The notes under the pieces: model-generated
Told to the model about the DNA's origin: nothing
Seen by the model: only the letters and a program-made list of their open reading frames with translations
Database searches by the model: none
Shown here: in pieces, positions 7,164-16,404 of the stretch
Numbering within the stretch: position 1 is the stretch's first letter
Layout of the letters: each line of letters starts with the position of its first letter
Program-made: the position numbers and the translations under genes
Assembly (NCBI GenBank): GCA_020847975.1
Contig: JADLBD010000282.1
Coordinates: 1 to 64,000 of the forward strand
Source: Bryobacterales bacterium
Lineage (GTDB): Bacteria; Acidobacteriota; Terriglobia; Bryobacterales; Bryobacteraceae
Direction: 5' to 3'
DNA length: 64,000 nucleotides

Positions 7164-9425
7164 ATGGCCGCTCCGAATCAACTGCCAGTCCGGCTAGCGT
7201 TTGGACCTTTCGAAGTGCACGCCTCGACTGGTGAGTTACTGAAAGGCGGCATTCGCATTCGCCTTCCCGCTCAACCGTTCTCGATTCTGCTTCTTCTCTT
7301 GAGAACTCCCGGCGAGCTGGTGACGAGAGAACAGTTGCGCGAGCAGATCTGGGGGGAAGGAACCTTCGTTGATTTCGAGCATGGCCTGAACGCGGCGATG
7401 AATAAGCTGCGGAGGGCGCTGGGGGATTCCGCGGAAGAGCCGCGCTATATCGAAACCATTCCGGGGCGCGGGTACCGGTTTATTGGGACACTGAACTCCG
7501 GGCACGCAGTAGCAATCTCACTGATCCCTGAATCCGAGGCTCGCAGCCTTCGGCCGCGGCCGCGGCGGGGATTGGCTGCATGGGAGAGGCTCGCCTGGGT
7601 CGTGGGAGCTCTGGTTTGCCTGGTGATTGGATTGCGTTTCCATAGTGCGCCGGCCGACCCTGTCGACTGGAGGCTTACGCGGATCACTGCCGATGCCGGA
7701 CTCTCCTCCTATCCGGCGTTGTCTCCCGATGGCAAGCTGATCGCTTACTCGTCTGATCGCGGGCTGAATGGGGAGCAGGATTTGTATGTCAAGCAAATTG
7801 CCGGCGGCCAACCCGTCCGTTTGACATTCGATGGAACGGGCAACACGGCGCCGGATTTTTCGCCGGACGGCGCCCGGATCGTCTTCCAGTCGAGCCGGAA
7901 CGGCGGCGGCATCTATGAGGTTCCAGCACTCGGAGGTGAGGCCCGGCTGGTGGTGCGGGGCGGTTTGAACCCGAAGTATTCACCAGACGGATCGCGGGTG
8001 GCGTATTGGGTAGGGGCGGAAGCCGTCAACTCCGCAGTGCCCGGCAGCGGCGCCGTATGGGTGGTTGCGATGAATGGCGGCGCCCCCCGCCGCATAGGAT
8101 CACACTTCCCGGCTGCGCGTCAGCCGATCTGGCTACCGGACGGGAGGCATCTGCTATTCATCGGATACACGTCGCCGCGGGCGTACGAAAATTCAGCTAT
8201 CGACTGGTGGGTGGCGGACACGGATGGAGATTCGGCCGTTAGGACGGGCGCCTACGAGGCGCTAGGGCGCGCCGGACTTCAGCCGGAAGTTTCGATTGGT
8301 CGACCAGCGTTGCGCTACCACTCTCGCATGCCTCCGCCAGGATGTTGGTCAGTGGTCGCGAATACTGTTGTCTTCGCAGCCGGTGCAGGCGACCACGCGG
8401 ACCTTTGGGAAATCGGCTTATCCGTACGAACCTGGAAAGCGAGCGGCACCCTCAAGAGATTAACCACAAGCACTCTTAGCGAACAGAACCCATCCTGCAC
8501 TCCAGCAGGTACGCTGGCATTTACCAGCTTGGATACAAGAAGAGATGTCTGGTCGCTGCCTTTCGATCTCGACCACGGAACGTCCAAAGGCACGTTGGAG
8601 CGAGTCACAATGGGTCCATCACGGCGAGAACACGCCTCGCTCGCGAAAAATGGACGCTTTTTGGCGTTTGCTTCCAGTCAGTCGGGGCGCACCAACATCT
8701 GGGTACGGGATCTGGTGGCCGGAAGGGAGTCGCCTGTCGCTGCTTCCTCCATTGAGCAGCATTACCCCGTAAGCAACGCAACGGGCGAAAGGATCGCCTT
8801 CTCGACCTTTGAAAAGGATACTCGCGCGGTACATGTGTCCGTGCCTGGAGGAGTTCCGGAGAGAGTCTGCGACGGCTGTCTCCGGGCGACTGACTGGTCG
8901 CGTGATGATAAGTCGATCCTGGTTTTTGGCGGCGATCCGTATCAAATCGACGTGCTCGATGTTGCTTCCCATCAGCGGACGCCGATTTTGAAACATCCAA
9001 ACCACCATTTGCTGTATGCCCGGTACTCGCCGGACAATCGCTGGGTGAGTTTTACGGTGAGAACTGAGCCGGATCGGGCGCGGATCGCCATCGCGCCGCT
9101 CGATGGGTCGAAACCGGTTCCCGAAAGCGCATGGATCGAAATATCGGAAACAACGCCGGGGGATTGGGCCGACTGGTCGCCTGACGGCAAGACACTATAT
9201 TTCTCCTCGACGCGAGATGGATACAGTTGTTTGTGGGGGCAGCGGATCGATGTCTCGTCCCACCGTCTCCTCAATGAACCGTTTGCCGCGCTGCACCTTC
9301 ACGGGCGCGTATTCTATCAACCGGGATCGATGTGGGGAGGTTGGTCGGTTGGCGGCGGCCGAATCGCAATGCTGCTTGTGGAAGACACGGGAAACATCTG
9401 GATGATGTCACGCCACCCGCGATGA
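7164..9425 (+). CDS. CadC-like transmembrane regulator with WD40/PD40 beta-propeller sensor
   Basis: A 753-residue one-component regulator. Residues about 10-108 are an OmpR/PhoB-type winged helix (FGPFEVHASTGEL; REQIWGEGTFVDFEHGLN; PRYIETIPGRGYRF). A single membrane segment lies at about 143-158 (LAWVVGALVCLVIGL). The rest, outside the cytoplasm, is a TolB/PD40 propeller with repeats such as SYPALSPDGKLIAYSS, APDFSPDGARIVFQSS and ADWSPDGKTLYFSS. This arrangement is common and much expanded in Acidobacteriota; the propeller presumably senses an envelope or extracellular ligand and the membrane-tethered winged helix controls transcription. It sits between a secreted protein and a sulfatase, either of which might be a target. 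Confidence 0.9.
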   Translation: MAAPNQLPVRLAFGPFEVHASTGELLKGGIRIRLPAQPFSILLLLLRTPGELVTREQLREQIWGEGTFVDFEHGLNAAMNKLRRALGDSAEEPRYIETIPGRGYRFIGTLNSGHAVAISLIPESEARSLRPRPRRGLAAWERLAWVVGALVCLVIGLRFHSAPADPVDWRLTRITADAGLSSYPALSPDGKLIAYSSDRGLNGEQDLYVKQIAGGQPVRLTFDGTGNTAPDFSPDGARIVFQSSRNGGGIYEVPALGGEARLVVRGGLNPKYSPDGSRVAYWVGAEAVNSAVPGSGAVWVVAMNGGAPRRIGSHFPAARQPIWLPDGRHLLFIGYTSPRAYENSAIDWWVADTDGDSAVRTGAYEALGRAGLQPEVSIGRPALRYHSRMPPPGCWSVVANTVVFAAGAGDHADLWEIGLSVRTWKASGTLKRLTTSTLSEQNPSCTPAGTLAFTSLDTRRDVWSLPFDLDHGTSKGTLERVTMGPSRREHASLAKNGRFLAFASSQSGRTNIWVRDLVAGRESPVAASSIEQHYPVSNATGERIAFSTFEKDTRAVHVSVPGGVPERVCDGCLRATDWSRDDKSILVFGGDPYQIDVLDVASHQRTPILKHPNHHLLYARYSPDNRWVSFTVRTEPDRARIAIAPLDGSKPVPESAWIEISETTPGDWADWSPDGKTLYFSSTRDGYSCLWGQRIDVSSHRLLNEPFAALHLHGRVFYQPGSMWGGWSVGGGRIAMLLVEDTGNIWMMSRHPR

Positions 9426-9475
9426 GCGCCAACAGGGCCGTGTCTTGCCGGCATCCATGAATTAGACTGGCCTAA

Positions 9476-10831
9476 GTGACGAGACGGGAAATGCTACTTG
9501 CGCCGATGGCGGCCATGGCCGGCCGGAGGCCGAACTTTGTGTTCGTCCTGGTGGACGATTTGCGGTTTGATGAGTTGCGGTGTACGGGACATCCGTTTGC
9601 GCAGACGCCCAATGCGGACCGCCTGGCGCGCGAAGGCGCGAATTTCCGCAATGCCTTCGCGACGACGCCGTTGTGTTCGCCAAGCAGGGCGAGCTTTCTC
9701 ACCGGGCTGTATCCGCACGGGCATGGCATCACGGACAACACGGACCGGTCCGCCGCCAGCCATAAGCTGGTGACGTGGCCGCGGCTGTTGCACGATTCCG
9801 GATATGAGACGGCATTTCTCGGCAAGTGGCACATGGGCAATGATGACTCGCCGCGGCCGGGGTTCGACCATTGGGTGAGCTTTCCGGGGCAGGGAGAAAC
9901 GGTGGACCCGGTTTTGAACGTGAACGGGAAAACGTTGCGCACTCGCGGCTATGTCACGGACATTCTCACCGAGCAGGCCGCGCAGTTTCTGGAGCGAGGG
10001 CGAAACAAGCCGTTCTGTGTCTATCTGTCGCATAAGGCGATTCATCCGAATGTCCAGCAGCGCAATGACGGCAGCATCACGAGTTACGGGAGAGCCGATG
10101 AATTCATTCCGGCGGGGCGTCACCGGACGCTCTACGCGCGGGAAAGCATTCCGCACAGGCCGAACTATGGCATCGCTCCGAAAGACAAGCCGGCGCTGCT
10201 GCGGCCAATCGAGGGGCTGGAGCCTCTGGGCCCGGAGACGGCGACGGATGACGCCACCATCCTGAACCGCATGCGGATGACGAAAGCGATTGACGAAGGA
10301 TTAGGGCGCTTGCTGGAGGTTCTCTCCCGGCAGCGTGTGCTGGATGAGACCGCGGTCATTTTCACGAGCGATCACGGATACTTTTATGGAGAGCATGGGT
10401 TGAACTACGAGCGGCGGCTTGCCTACGAGGAGGCGATCCGGATTCCGCTGCTCGTCCGTTATCCGCCGGTGTTCCGTGCCGGATCGAAACCCGAGGGGTT
10501 CGCTTTGAGCATTGACATCGCGCCCACGGTGTTGGAACTCGCCGGCGTGCCAGAGCCAAGGGTGCATGGGCGATCGTTGGTCAAAGAGCCGGGCCGGGAT
10601 GCGTTTCTGATCGAATACTACTCGGACACCGTGTTTCCGCGCATCCGCAACATGGGATATCACGCCGTGCGCACGCGGCGATGGAAATACATCCATTACG
10701 AGGAACTCGACGGGATGGACGAGTTGTACGATCTGTCGAAAGACCCTTACGAACTGCGGAATCGCATCGACGGTTCGCCCGAAGCGGGGGAACTGCGGCG
10801 GCGGCTGGCGGAACTGCTCAAGGAGACGTGA
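9476..10831 (+). CDS. Sulfatase (type I, formylglycine-dependent), probably Tat-exported
   Basis: A 451-residue alkaline-phosphatase-fold sulfatase read from GTG at 9476. It begins with a twin-arginine-like leader (MTRREMLLAPMAAMAG). The metal-binding opening NFVFVLVDDLRFDE follows, then CSPSRASFLTG, whose Cys67 is the residue converted to formylglycine in active type I sulfatases. GKWHMG and TSDHGYFYGEHG provide the remaining metal and sulfate contacts. Candidate substrates are sulfated glycans or simple sulfate esters. An anaerobic or aerobic maturase is not in the window. The 3' end overlaps a truncated minus-strand frame by 14 bases. A degraded copy of its 5' part lies at 5078-5145. Confidence 0.9.
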   Translation: MTRREMLLAPMAAMAGRRPNFVFVLVDDLRFDELRCTGHPFAQTPNADRLAREGANFRNAFATTPLCSPSRASFLTGLYPHGHGITDNTDRSAASHKLVTWPRLLHDSGYETAFLGKWHMGNDDSPRPGFDHWVSFPGQGETVDPVLNVNGKTLRTRGYVTDILTEQAAQFLERGRNKPFCVYLSHKAIHPNVQQRNDGSITSYGRADEFIPAGRHRTLYARESIPHRPNYGIAPKDKPALLRPIEGLEPLGPETATDDATILNRMRMTKAIDEGLGRLLEVLSRQRVLDETAVIFTSDHGYFYGEHGLNYERRLAYEEAIRIPLLVRYPPVFRAGSKPEGFALSIDIAPTVLELAGVPEPRVHGRSLVKEPGRDAFLIEYYSDTVFPRIRNMGYHAVRTRRWKYIHYEELDGMDELYDLSKDPYELRNRIDGSPEAGELRRRLAELLKET

Positions 10832-11195
10832 GATACGCGTAGTAGGCCTTGAGCTCGATGGCGGCGGTGTTCTCGTAGGGCGGAATGTAGCCGGTAAACA
10901 GAGGATTGCCGTGGAAGCGCGCCTCCTGCTTGCGCCAGAAGGCGCGCCAGTCGAGATTGCCGTCCGCCCGGAGGAGTTCATCGTTCAGGGCCTTGAGGAG
11001 CGGATCGTTCACGGTGTGCGAACCGGCGCCGCGGGTGGCGATGATTTGGGCGTGGTTAGCCGCCTGGAGGACGGCCGCGACGTTGCCTGCGCCGCGGCAG
11101 CTTCCGAGGATCACCAGTTGCGCGGATCGGGTGAGGTAAGGAATGGTCTGCTCGAGGAGGGTGGCGGCTTCGGCTTGTGGAGGCAACATTGGCAT
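10818..11195 (-). pseudogene. C-terminal fragment resembling a large (caspase-like) protein, truncated
   Basis: A 125-residue minus-strand frame whose sequence looks genuinely coding: LVILGSCRGAGNVAAVLQ, AQIIATRGAGSHTVNDPLL, LDWRAFWRKQEARF and YIPPYENTAAIELKAYYAYL. This resembles C-terminal parts of larger bacterial proteins with a [LV]G-SC-G motif and a YVPPHKN-type motif, some of which I associate with caspase-like folds; this is recall, not a search. The frame has no Shine-Dalgarno at its possible starts (11195 or 11189), and its upstream extension runs through the divergent receptor start. It is likely the surviving 3' end of a gene cut by rearrangement. Confidence 0.5.
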
Positions 11196-11226
11196 TCCAG
11201 TCGCCCTCACTTCTACACTAACGTTG

Positions 11227-13836
11227 ATGAGGTTTGTTTCGCTGATGCTCGCCGTTTGCCTGCCAGCGGCATGGGCGCAGAAAAATACGGCGGCTCCCGA
11301 AAGCGGGAGCGCGCCCCGGCAGGAGACGGAAACCGCGCGGCGGACGGAATTGAATCTGATGGGCAAGACCGATACGGCGGGAGGGGAGAGCCGGCGCAAC
11401 GAGAACATCTATTTCAACCTGGTGGACAACAATGCGCTGAAGGAATTGAACGTCCGGCTGGGCACCACGGCCACTATCATTGATCAGTTCCACCCCGAGC
11501 ACGGCTATTTCAGCGCGGAGTTCGGCAATGCGCCGTCACAGGTGATCCGGCTGGCGTCCTCCTCGCGGGTGGGCTTTCACGGCAACCTCTTCGCGGCGCA
11601 TTTGAACAGCGTTTTCAGCGCGCGCACCTTCTTTCAGGTGGGCGAAGTGAAGCCGGCGCATGAAAACAACTTCGGCTTTGTGGGCAGCGCTCCTGTGTGG
11701 AAGGGCGCGTTTGTGACGCTCGAGGGGAGCGAAAACCTGATTCGCGGCGTGGTGAACGGGAATGTGCTGGTTCCGCGGCCGGACGAGCGCACGCCGCTGG
11801 CCGCGGACCCGGCAGTGCGAGCGTTGCTCGACAGATGGCTCAGCACCTATCCGCGGGAGTTGCCCAATCGGACGGACATCAACGAGCGCGCGCTCAACAC
11901 CAATGCGCCGCAGCGCGTCGATCTGCACAATGGCTCGATGCGGCTCGATCAGAATCTGGGGGAGTGGGGCAAGGTGTTCGCGCGATACCTGTACACCTAT
12001 CAGCATGTGGAAGCTTTCGAACTGGTGGCCGGGCAGAATCCGAATACCGACACGCACGCGCATACGGCCCGGCTGACGTGGAATCGCGCCTGGAGCGCAG
12101 ACACCATGACGGACCTGTCGGCGGGTTATGACCGCATCGGCTCCTTGCTGGTGCCGGAGAGAAACGCCGTAGGCCCCAATGTCGCCATCACGGGACTGAC
12201 CTCGCTGGGGCCGGAATCGGGCATCCCTATCAACCGCGCGCAGAACCTGTTCCGCTATTCGGCGCATGCGCGGCTGGTGAGAGGCAATCATAACCTGACC
12301 GTGGGCTCGCAGGCGCTGCGGCGGCAGTTCAACGGCATCGAGTCTGACACGCACCGCGGTTACTTCAGCTTCACCGCGGACTTCGGACGGGACGCGATAA
12401 CGAATTTCCGGCTCGGCGTGCCGACGCAATACATCCGCGCGGTGGGCAACATCTACCGCGGCTTTCGCAATTGGGATCTTGCGTTGTACGCGGGCGACGA
12501 GTGGCGCGTGTCGAAGAGGTTGACGCTCTCGCTTGGGCTGCGCTATGAACCGGTCACGACGCCGGTGGAAGTGAACGGGTTCAACACGATTCCCTATCCG
12601 TGCGACTGCAACAACCTCGCTCCGCGGCTTGGCTTCGCGTGGCGGGCGCCGGGGCGGGCGGGCGTGTTGCGCGGCGCCTATGGCCTCGATTACGGAGAGA
12701 TCTATCCGGTGACGTTCCAGCAGGTGCGCTTCGCGCCGCCGCTGAACAACAAGATTGTCGTGCCGTCGCCGGATCTGCTGAATCCGTTCGGCGGGCTGGG
12801 GCAGGGCGGGGCACTCACCGTGGCCCGGCCGACGACGTATGTGCTGGACCCGCGGCTGGTGACCCCCTATGCGCAGCAATACAACTTTTCCTGGGAGCCG
12901 GAGCTTTCCCGGAACTGGCGAGTTCAACTGGGGTACGTGGGCAGCCGGTCAAACAAGCTGCTGCTGATGTGGTATTTGAACCGCGCGCATCCAGTGCCGG
13001 GGATTCCCCAGACGACGACCACCGTGAACGAGCGGCGGGAGAATCCGGATTTCGCCGAGATCCGGCGGGTGATCAACGGCTCGCGCGGGTATTTCGACGC
13101 GGCGCGGGTTTCGCTGGTGATGCCGCGATTTCATGGAATGACGCTGAATACCTCTTATTGGTTCAGCAAGGCGATGGATCTCGGGAGCGGCTATTCGAAC
13201 ACGGCGTACGACGCGGACTCGCGGCAATCGCGCAGCCAGAACGAATTTCTCACCTCGGCGGATATGAAGGGGTTGAGCAACTTTGATCAGCCGCATGCTT
13301 TTCTTACGCAGGCGCGGTATGCGATTCCTTCTCCGGCGGGGCTAAGCCGCGGGCAGGCGCGCTGGCTCGGCGGATGGTCGCTGAGTGGAGTCTTGCTGCT
13401 GAAGCAGGGAACGCCCTTCACGGTGGGAAGCGGATCGGATGCGCCGGGATTCGGCAACGTGGATGCGAACGGCGGGGACCGGCCGAATATCGTGGACGCG
13501 TCGATTCTCGGGCGCACGATTGGGAATCCGGACACCTCGCGAGCGCTGTTGCCGCGGGCGGCTTTTCGATTCATGCAGCCAACGGACGCGCGCGGGAACC
13601 TGGGCCGGAACACGTTCCGGCGCGGCGGGATTCGGAACGTGAATGCCTCGCTCACGAAAGAGTGGGCGATGCGCGGCGAGCAGCGGCTGCGTTTTCGCGC
13701 CGAAAGCGTGAACCTGTTCAACACCCCGCAGTTCGCCGAGCCGGGTTTCGACCTGGTGTTGCCGAATTTCGGCCAGATTACGAACACGCTGAATGACGGC
13801 CGGACTTTCCGGTTCTGGCTGAATTTCCTTTTCTAG
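11227..13836 (+). CDS. TonB-dependent receptor-like outer-membrane protein, short form
   Basis: An 869-residue protein read from ATG at 11227, the first start giving a clean signal peptide (MRFVSLMLAVCLPAAWAQ). The C-terminal two-thirds match Oar-like acidobacterial receptors: SLGLRYEPV, NNLAPRLGFAWRA, GYVGSRSNKLLL, GGWSLSGVLLLKQGTPFTVG, and a final strand ending in FWLNFLF with a terminal Phe. Unlike the other four receptors here, it lacks the N-terminal carboxypeptidase-regulatory-like domain, and the plug is unusually short or diverged (ENIYFNLVDNNALKELNVR). It may form a pore rather than a gated transporter. No Shine-Dalgarno is evident. Ligand unknown. Confidence 0.82.
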   Translation: MRFVSLMLAVCLPAAWAQKNTAAPESGSAPRQETETARRTELNLMGKTDTAGGESRRNENIYFNLVDNNALKELNVRLGTTATIIDQFHPEHGYFSAEFGNAPSQVIRLASSSRVGFHGNLFAAHLNSVFSARTFFQVGEVKPAHENNFGFVGSAPVWKGAFVTLEGSENLIRGVVNGNVLVPRPDERTPLAADPAVRALLDRWLSTYPRELPNRTDINERALNTNAPQRVDLHNGSMRLDQNLGEWGKVFARYLYTYQHVEAFELVAGQNPNTDTHAHTARLTWNRAWSADTMTDLSAGYDRIGSLLVPERNAVGPNVAITGLTSLGPESGIPINRAQNLFRYSAHARLVRGNHNLTVGSQALRRQFNGIESDTHRGYFSFTADFGRDAITNFRLGVPTQYIRAVGNIYRGFRNWDLALYAGDEWRVSKRLTLSLGLRYEPVTTPVEVNGFNTIPYPCDCNNLAPRLGFAWRAPGRAGVLRGAYGLDYGEIYPVTFQQVRFAPPLNNKIVVPSPDLLNPFGGLGQGGALTVARPTTYVLDPRLVTPYAQQYNFSWEPELSRNWRVQLGYVGSRSNKLLLMWYLNRAHPVPGIPQTTTTVNERRENPDFAEIRRVINGSRGYFDAARVSLVMPRFHGMTLNTSYWFSKAMDLGSGYSNTAYDADSRQSRSQNEFLTSADMKGLSNFDQPHAFLTQARYAIPSPAGLSRGQARWLGGWSLSGVLLLKQGTPFTVGSGSDAPGFGNVDANGGDRPNIVDASILGRTIGNPDTSRALLPRAAFRFMQPTDARGNLGRNTFRRGGIRNVNASLTKEWAMRGEQRLRFRAESVNLFNTPQFAEPGFDLVLPNFGQITNTLNDGRTFRFWLNFLF

Positions 13837-13979
13837 CATCATCGCGGAAGGAGCACGGACGGAAAGTAGCGGGCTTTCCGCCGAACGTCTGAAACGGACC
13901 GGAGCCGCGATGGGGCGCAATATCGTGGGGAGATGGCGGAGGGCGGCTCTGGTGGGCGCGCCACGGCCAGCCTTGTGAA

Positions 13980-15035
13980 TCAGGGGCGCGCCAAGGGCGA
14001 ATCGAACGGTGTTGTCTTCTCGCGCGGAACTTTGGGGAACGGCCAGAAGCCGAACGTGGCTAGTCCGAGCAGGATGGTTGCGAAGTTTTGGGGCTTGGCT
14101 CCCGGGTTCTTCAGGAACTGATCCAGTTTGGCTTTGCCGTCAGGCGCCACCTTGGGCGGACCCTCGTTGAAAGCCATGAGAAGAGCCAGTTCTTCGGCAT
14201 TGCCTGCTTTGGACAACTCCGCCAATCTCGGGTGCAAACCGCCTTCCACTGTCCGCTCCGAGAGATCCCTCAGATTTTCAATGGTGGTTCTCGAGTTGGG
14301 GAAGACGATGAAACTCACGGGAAAATTGTTCGTCCACAACGCGCTCGAGGTGGTACAGTCGACACCTACGCGCCTTGTGGAGCCCAGGTTCTTCGCCACC
14401 TTGTGGGAGCATTCGCCGAGAGCATGTTTGTTTGCCCCGGCATCGGCAAAGTAGAATCCGCTTTGCAGATTCTGATCGTGGCGGATGGCCAGGCCGAAGT
14501 CTCCCATACTCACTCCGAGCGCCCGAAGCGCCCCGTCCAGCGCGCCGTAGGTAACCTGAGAGGAATCGGTGTACATGTTCTGCAAGTAATTGGGGAGCCG
14601 TCTTTCGGGACGGAGCGGACGGGACCAGTTGCGGGGGGTAGTGGACACATAGTAGCCGGGTTTGGGATCACCGTTTCTTGCCTGTTGGATGACGGGCTGC
14701 TGGTTCAGGAACACCGGAGCCTTAGAATCGATGAGAATCCTCCCGCTTCTTACGAGGGGAGCTACTTGTGGATCGTTGGGGTCCAAGGCTAATACGCCAA
14801 ACCAGCCGTCTCTCGCATTTCCCGCATTGCCCAGGCAATCATCCGGAGGCGGCTGGATTCCGGGAGGGCCATAAGCGGTAGGGGAGCCGTCGAAATCAAT
14901 GTTCACATGACCAAAGAAGACGTAGGCAAGCGCATGGCTGGGAGTGGACTCCCAACTCACTTTCGTCAGTTGTACGCTCGTGTAGTCTACGGTGTGCCAG
15001 CCTCCGGGCATATTTTCAAAACGAAGCCTCGACAT
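13980..15035 (-). CDS. Putative glycoside hydrolase family 75-like protein
   Basis: A 351-residue protein, start at 15035 supported by AAGGAGG about 9 bases upstream. It has no signal peptide. Several features recall GH75 chitosanases and their bacterial relatives: an early VNIDFDGSPTAYGP with paired acidic residues, GWFGVLALDP, GYYVSTTP, then GDFGLAIRH and YFADAGANKHALGECSHKVA, where a glycine- and acid-rich turn is followed by a Gly-Glu helix. The C-terminal 90 residues are hydrophilic and end with a hydrophobic stretch (FATILLGLATFGFWPF). GH75 members cut chitosan; here this is a suggestion, since motif spacing was judged by eye. The gene is isolated between convergent and same-strand neighbours. 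Confidence 0.45.
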   Translation of the reverse strand: MSRLRFENMPGGWHTVDYTSVQLTKVSWESTPSHALAYVFFGHVNIDFDGSPTAYGPPGIQPPPDDCLGNAGNARDGWFGVLALDPNDPQVAPLVRSGRILIDSKAPVFLNQQPVIQQARNGDPKPGYYVSTTPRNWSRPLRPERRLPNYLQNMYTDSSQVTYGALDGALRALGVSMGDFGLAIRHDQNLQSGFYFADAGANKHALGECSHKVAKNLGSTRRVGVDCTTSSALWTNNFPVSFIVFPNSRTTIENLRDLSERTVEGGLHPRLAELSKAGNAEELALLMAFNEGPPKVAPDGKAKLDQFLKNPGAKPQNFATILLGLATFGFWPFPKVPREKTTPFDSPLARP

Positions 15036-15127
15036 GATGGGAAGCCTCCTTCATGGATACATGCGCAATCGGAGGGACAGCGTAGCGAGGAAGATACTAT
15101 TTCGTGTGAAGGCGGCAGAAGGCGCTC

Positions 15128-16393
15128 TTACGATTCGACAACATCCAATCCGAAGCCCGGCCGGTCGAGCGGGCGAGTATAGATGCCTTCCGCACCGCGG
15201 GTGATGGCGTGCTCTTTCTCCCAATGCTGGTACACTTCCGGCGGCCCGCCGGCGGGCGGCCAGAAGAATTCGGCCATCGGAGAATTAGGGGCGGCCATGA
15301 CGAAATGGGTGGAATAGGGCGATGTGCCGCCCAGGTGAGGGATGACCGGAATATCGTAGGCGCCGGCGATGGCGGCGATACGGAGCAACTCAGTCAATCC
15401 GCCGCACCACTGAATATCGGGCTGCCAGATGTGAGCGCTGTTGTGTTCGGCCAGGCGGATAAATTCGTAGCGGGTGAACAGGTGCTCGCCGGTGGTGATG
15501 CGGCAGGTCTTGATTTGCGATTTGAGCCGGGCGTGGCCGGCGTAGTCGTCTGCGCGAAGGGGTTCTTCGATCCAGCCGACGCGGTACGGCGCCACGGCGC
15601 CGGCCAGTTGCAGAGTGTATTCCTCTGTCAGCGACATCCAGCAGTCGAGCATGATTTCGCCGCCGGGCCCGAGTTGTTCGCGCGTGTACTGCACCAGTTC
15701 GGCGTTCTTATTGAGCCCGTCCTGCCCGTCGAGCGGCCCGTAGGGGAGCGCCAGTTTGATCTTTTTGAAGCCGATCTCGATCTTCCATCTCACGTCGTTG
15801 AGCGTGGCGTAGGAGGGGATGCGCGGCTTCGTGGAACCGCCGATGAGCTTGTAGACCGGGACGCCCAGGGCCTTGCCGGCGATGTCCCAGAGGGCCAGGT
15901 CCATGGCGCTGATGGTGTGGATGACGGCTCCGGCGCGGCCGAATGTGAGCGTGCCCAGATACATAAGATCCCAGAGGCGGGCGATATCGAACGGATCTTC
16001 GCCGATGAGGAATTTCGCCACCGTGTCGAGGTGAGCGCGCCCGCCGTTGCCGCCGCGCCCATAGCCCGTAATGCCCTTGTCGGTGGTGATCTTCACGCTG
16101 AATGCGCCGCCCACGCCGGGATAGAGTTGCAGGTTCGGATTGAACGTTTCTGCTCCGCCCTGATGGCCGGGCGAATATTTGTTCATCGGCAGCGCCTTGT
16201 CCATCGTGGGCGCTGACCACTTCTCGTAGGCGATTTTGTAAGAGGGCAGGCGCGTGGCGGACCGCAGTTCCACCACTTGCACGCCGGTGATTTTGAGATT
16301 GCTCTTTTCGTCAGCGAGAGGAAGCGGGGCGGCAGGCGCCTGGCCGAGGCTGAGCGCCGCCGCGCCGGCGGTGAGAAGTTCTCTACGTTTCAC
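15128..16393 (-). CDS. Enolase-superfamily enzyme (mandelate racemase/sugar-acid dehydratase type), exported
   Basis: A 421-residue protein with a twin-arginine leader (MKRRELLTAGAAALSLG). The catalytic barrel has a KxK-type base (FKKIKLALPYG), metal ligands in MLDCWMS, GWIEEPLRADD and TTGEHLFTR, and a His on the opposite face in IPVIPHLGG. This set defines the mandelate-racemase subgroup, which abstracts the alpha-proton of a carboxylate and either racemises or dehydrates, most often on acid sugars. Related proteins usually lack signal peptides. It follows a second, divergent enolase-superfamily gene by 11 bases and a TonB receptor upstream, suggesting one operon for a carboxylated sugar. 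Substrate is not identifiable. Confidence 0.85.
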   Translation of the reverse strand: MKRRELLTAGAAALSLGQAPAAPLPLADEKSNLKITGVQVVELRSATRLPSYKIAYEKWSAPTMDKALPMNKYSPGHQGGAETFNPNLQLYPGVGGAFSVKITTDKGITGYGRGGNGGRAHLDTVAKFLIGEDPFDIARLWDLMYLGTLTFGRAGAVIHTISAMDLALWDIAGKALGVPVYKLIGGSTKPRIPSYATLNDVRWKIEIGFKKIKLALPYGPLDGQDGLNKNAELVQYTREQLGPGGEIMLDCWMSLTEEYTLQLAGAVAPYRVGWIEEPLRADDYAGHARLKSQIKTCRITTGEHLFTRYEFIRLAEHNSAHIWQPDIQWCGGLTELLRIAAIAGAYDIPVIPHLGGTSPYSTHFVMAAPNSPMAEFFWPPAGGPPEVYQHWEKEHAITRGAEGIYTRPLDRPGFGLDVVES

Positions 16394-16404
16394 AATGCCT
16401 CCAA

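Noticed and set aside
11536..12927. Minus-strand open frame of about 463 residues
   Set aside because: Shadow of the TonB receptor barrel, with Arg/His-rich composition and no motif.
13860..13880. Hairpin CGGAAAG-N7-CTTTCCG after the short TonB receptor gene
   Set aside because: Only seven base pairs with a seven-base loop and no following T-run, so a terminator call would be weak.
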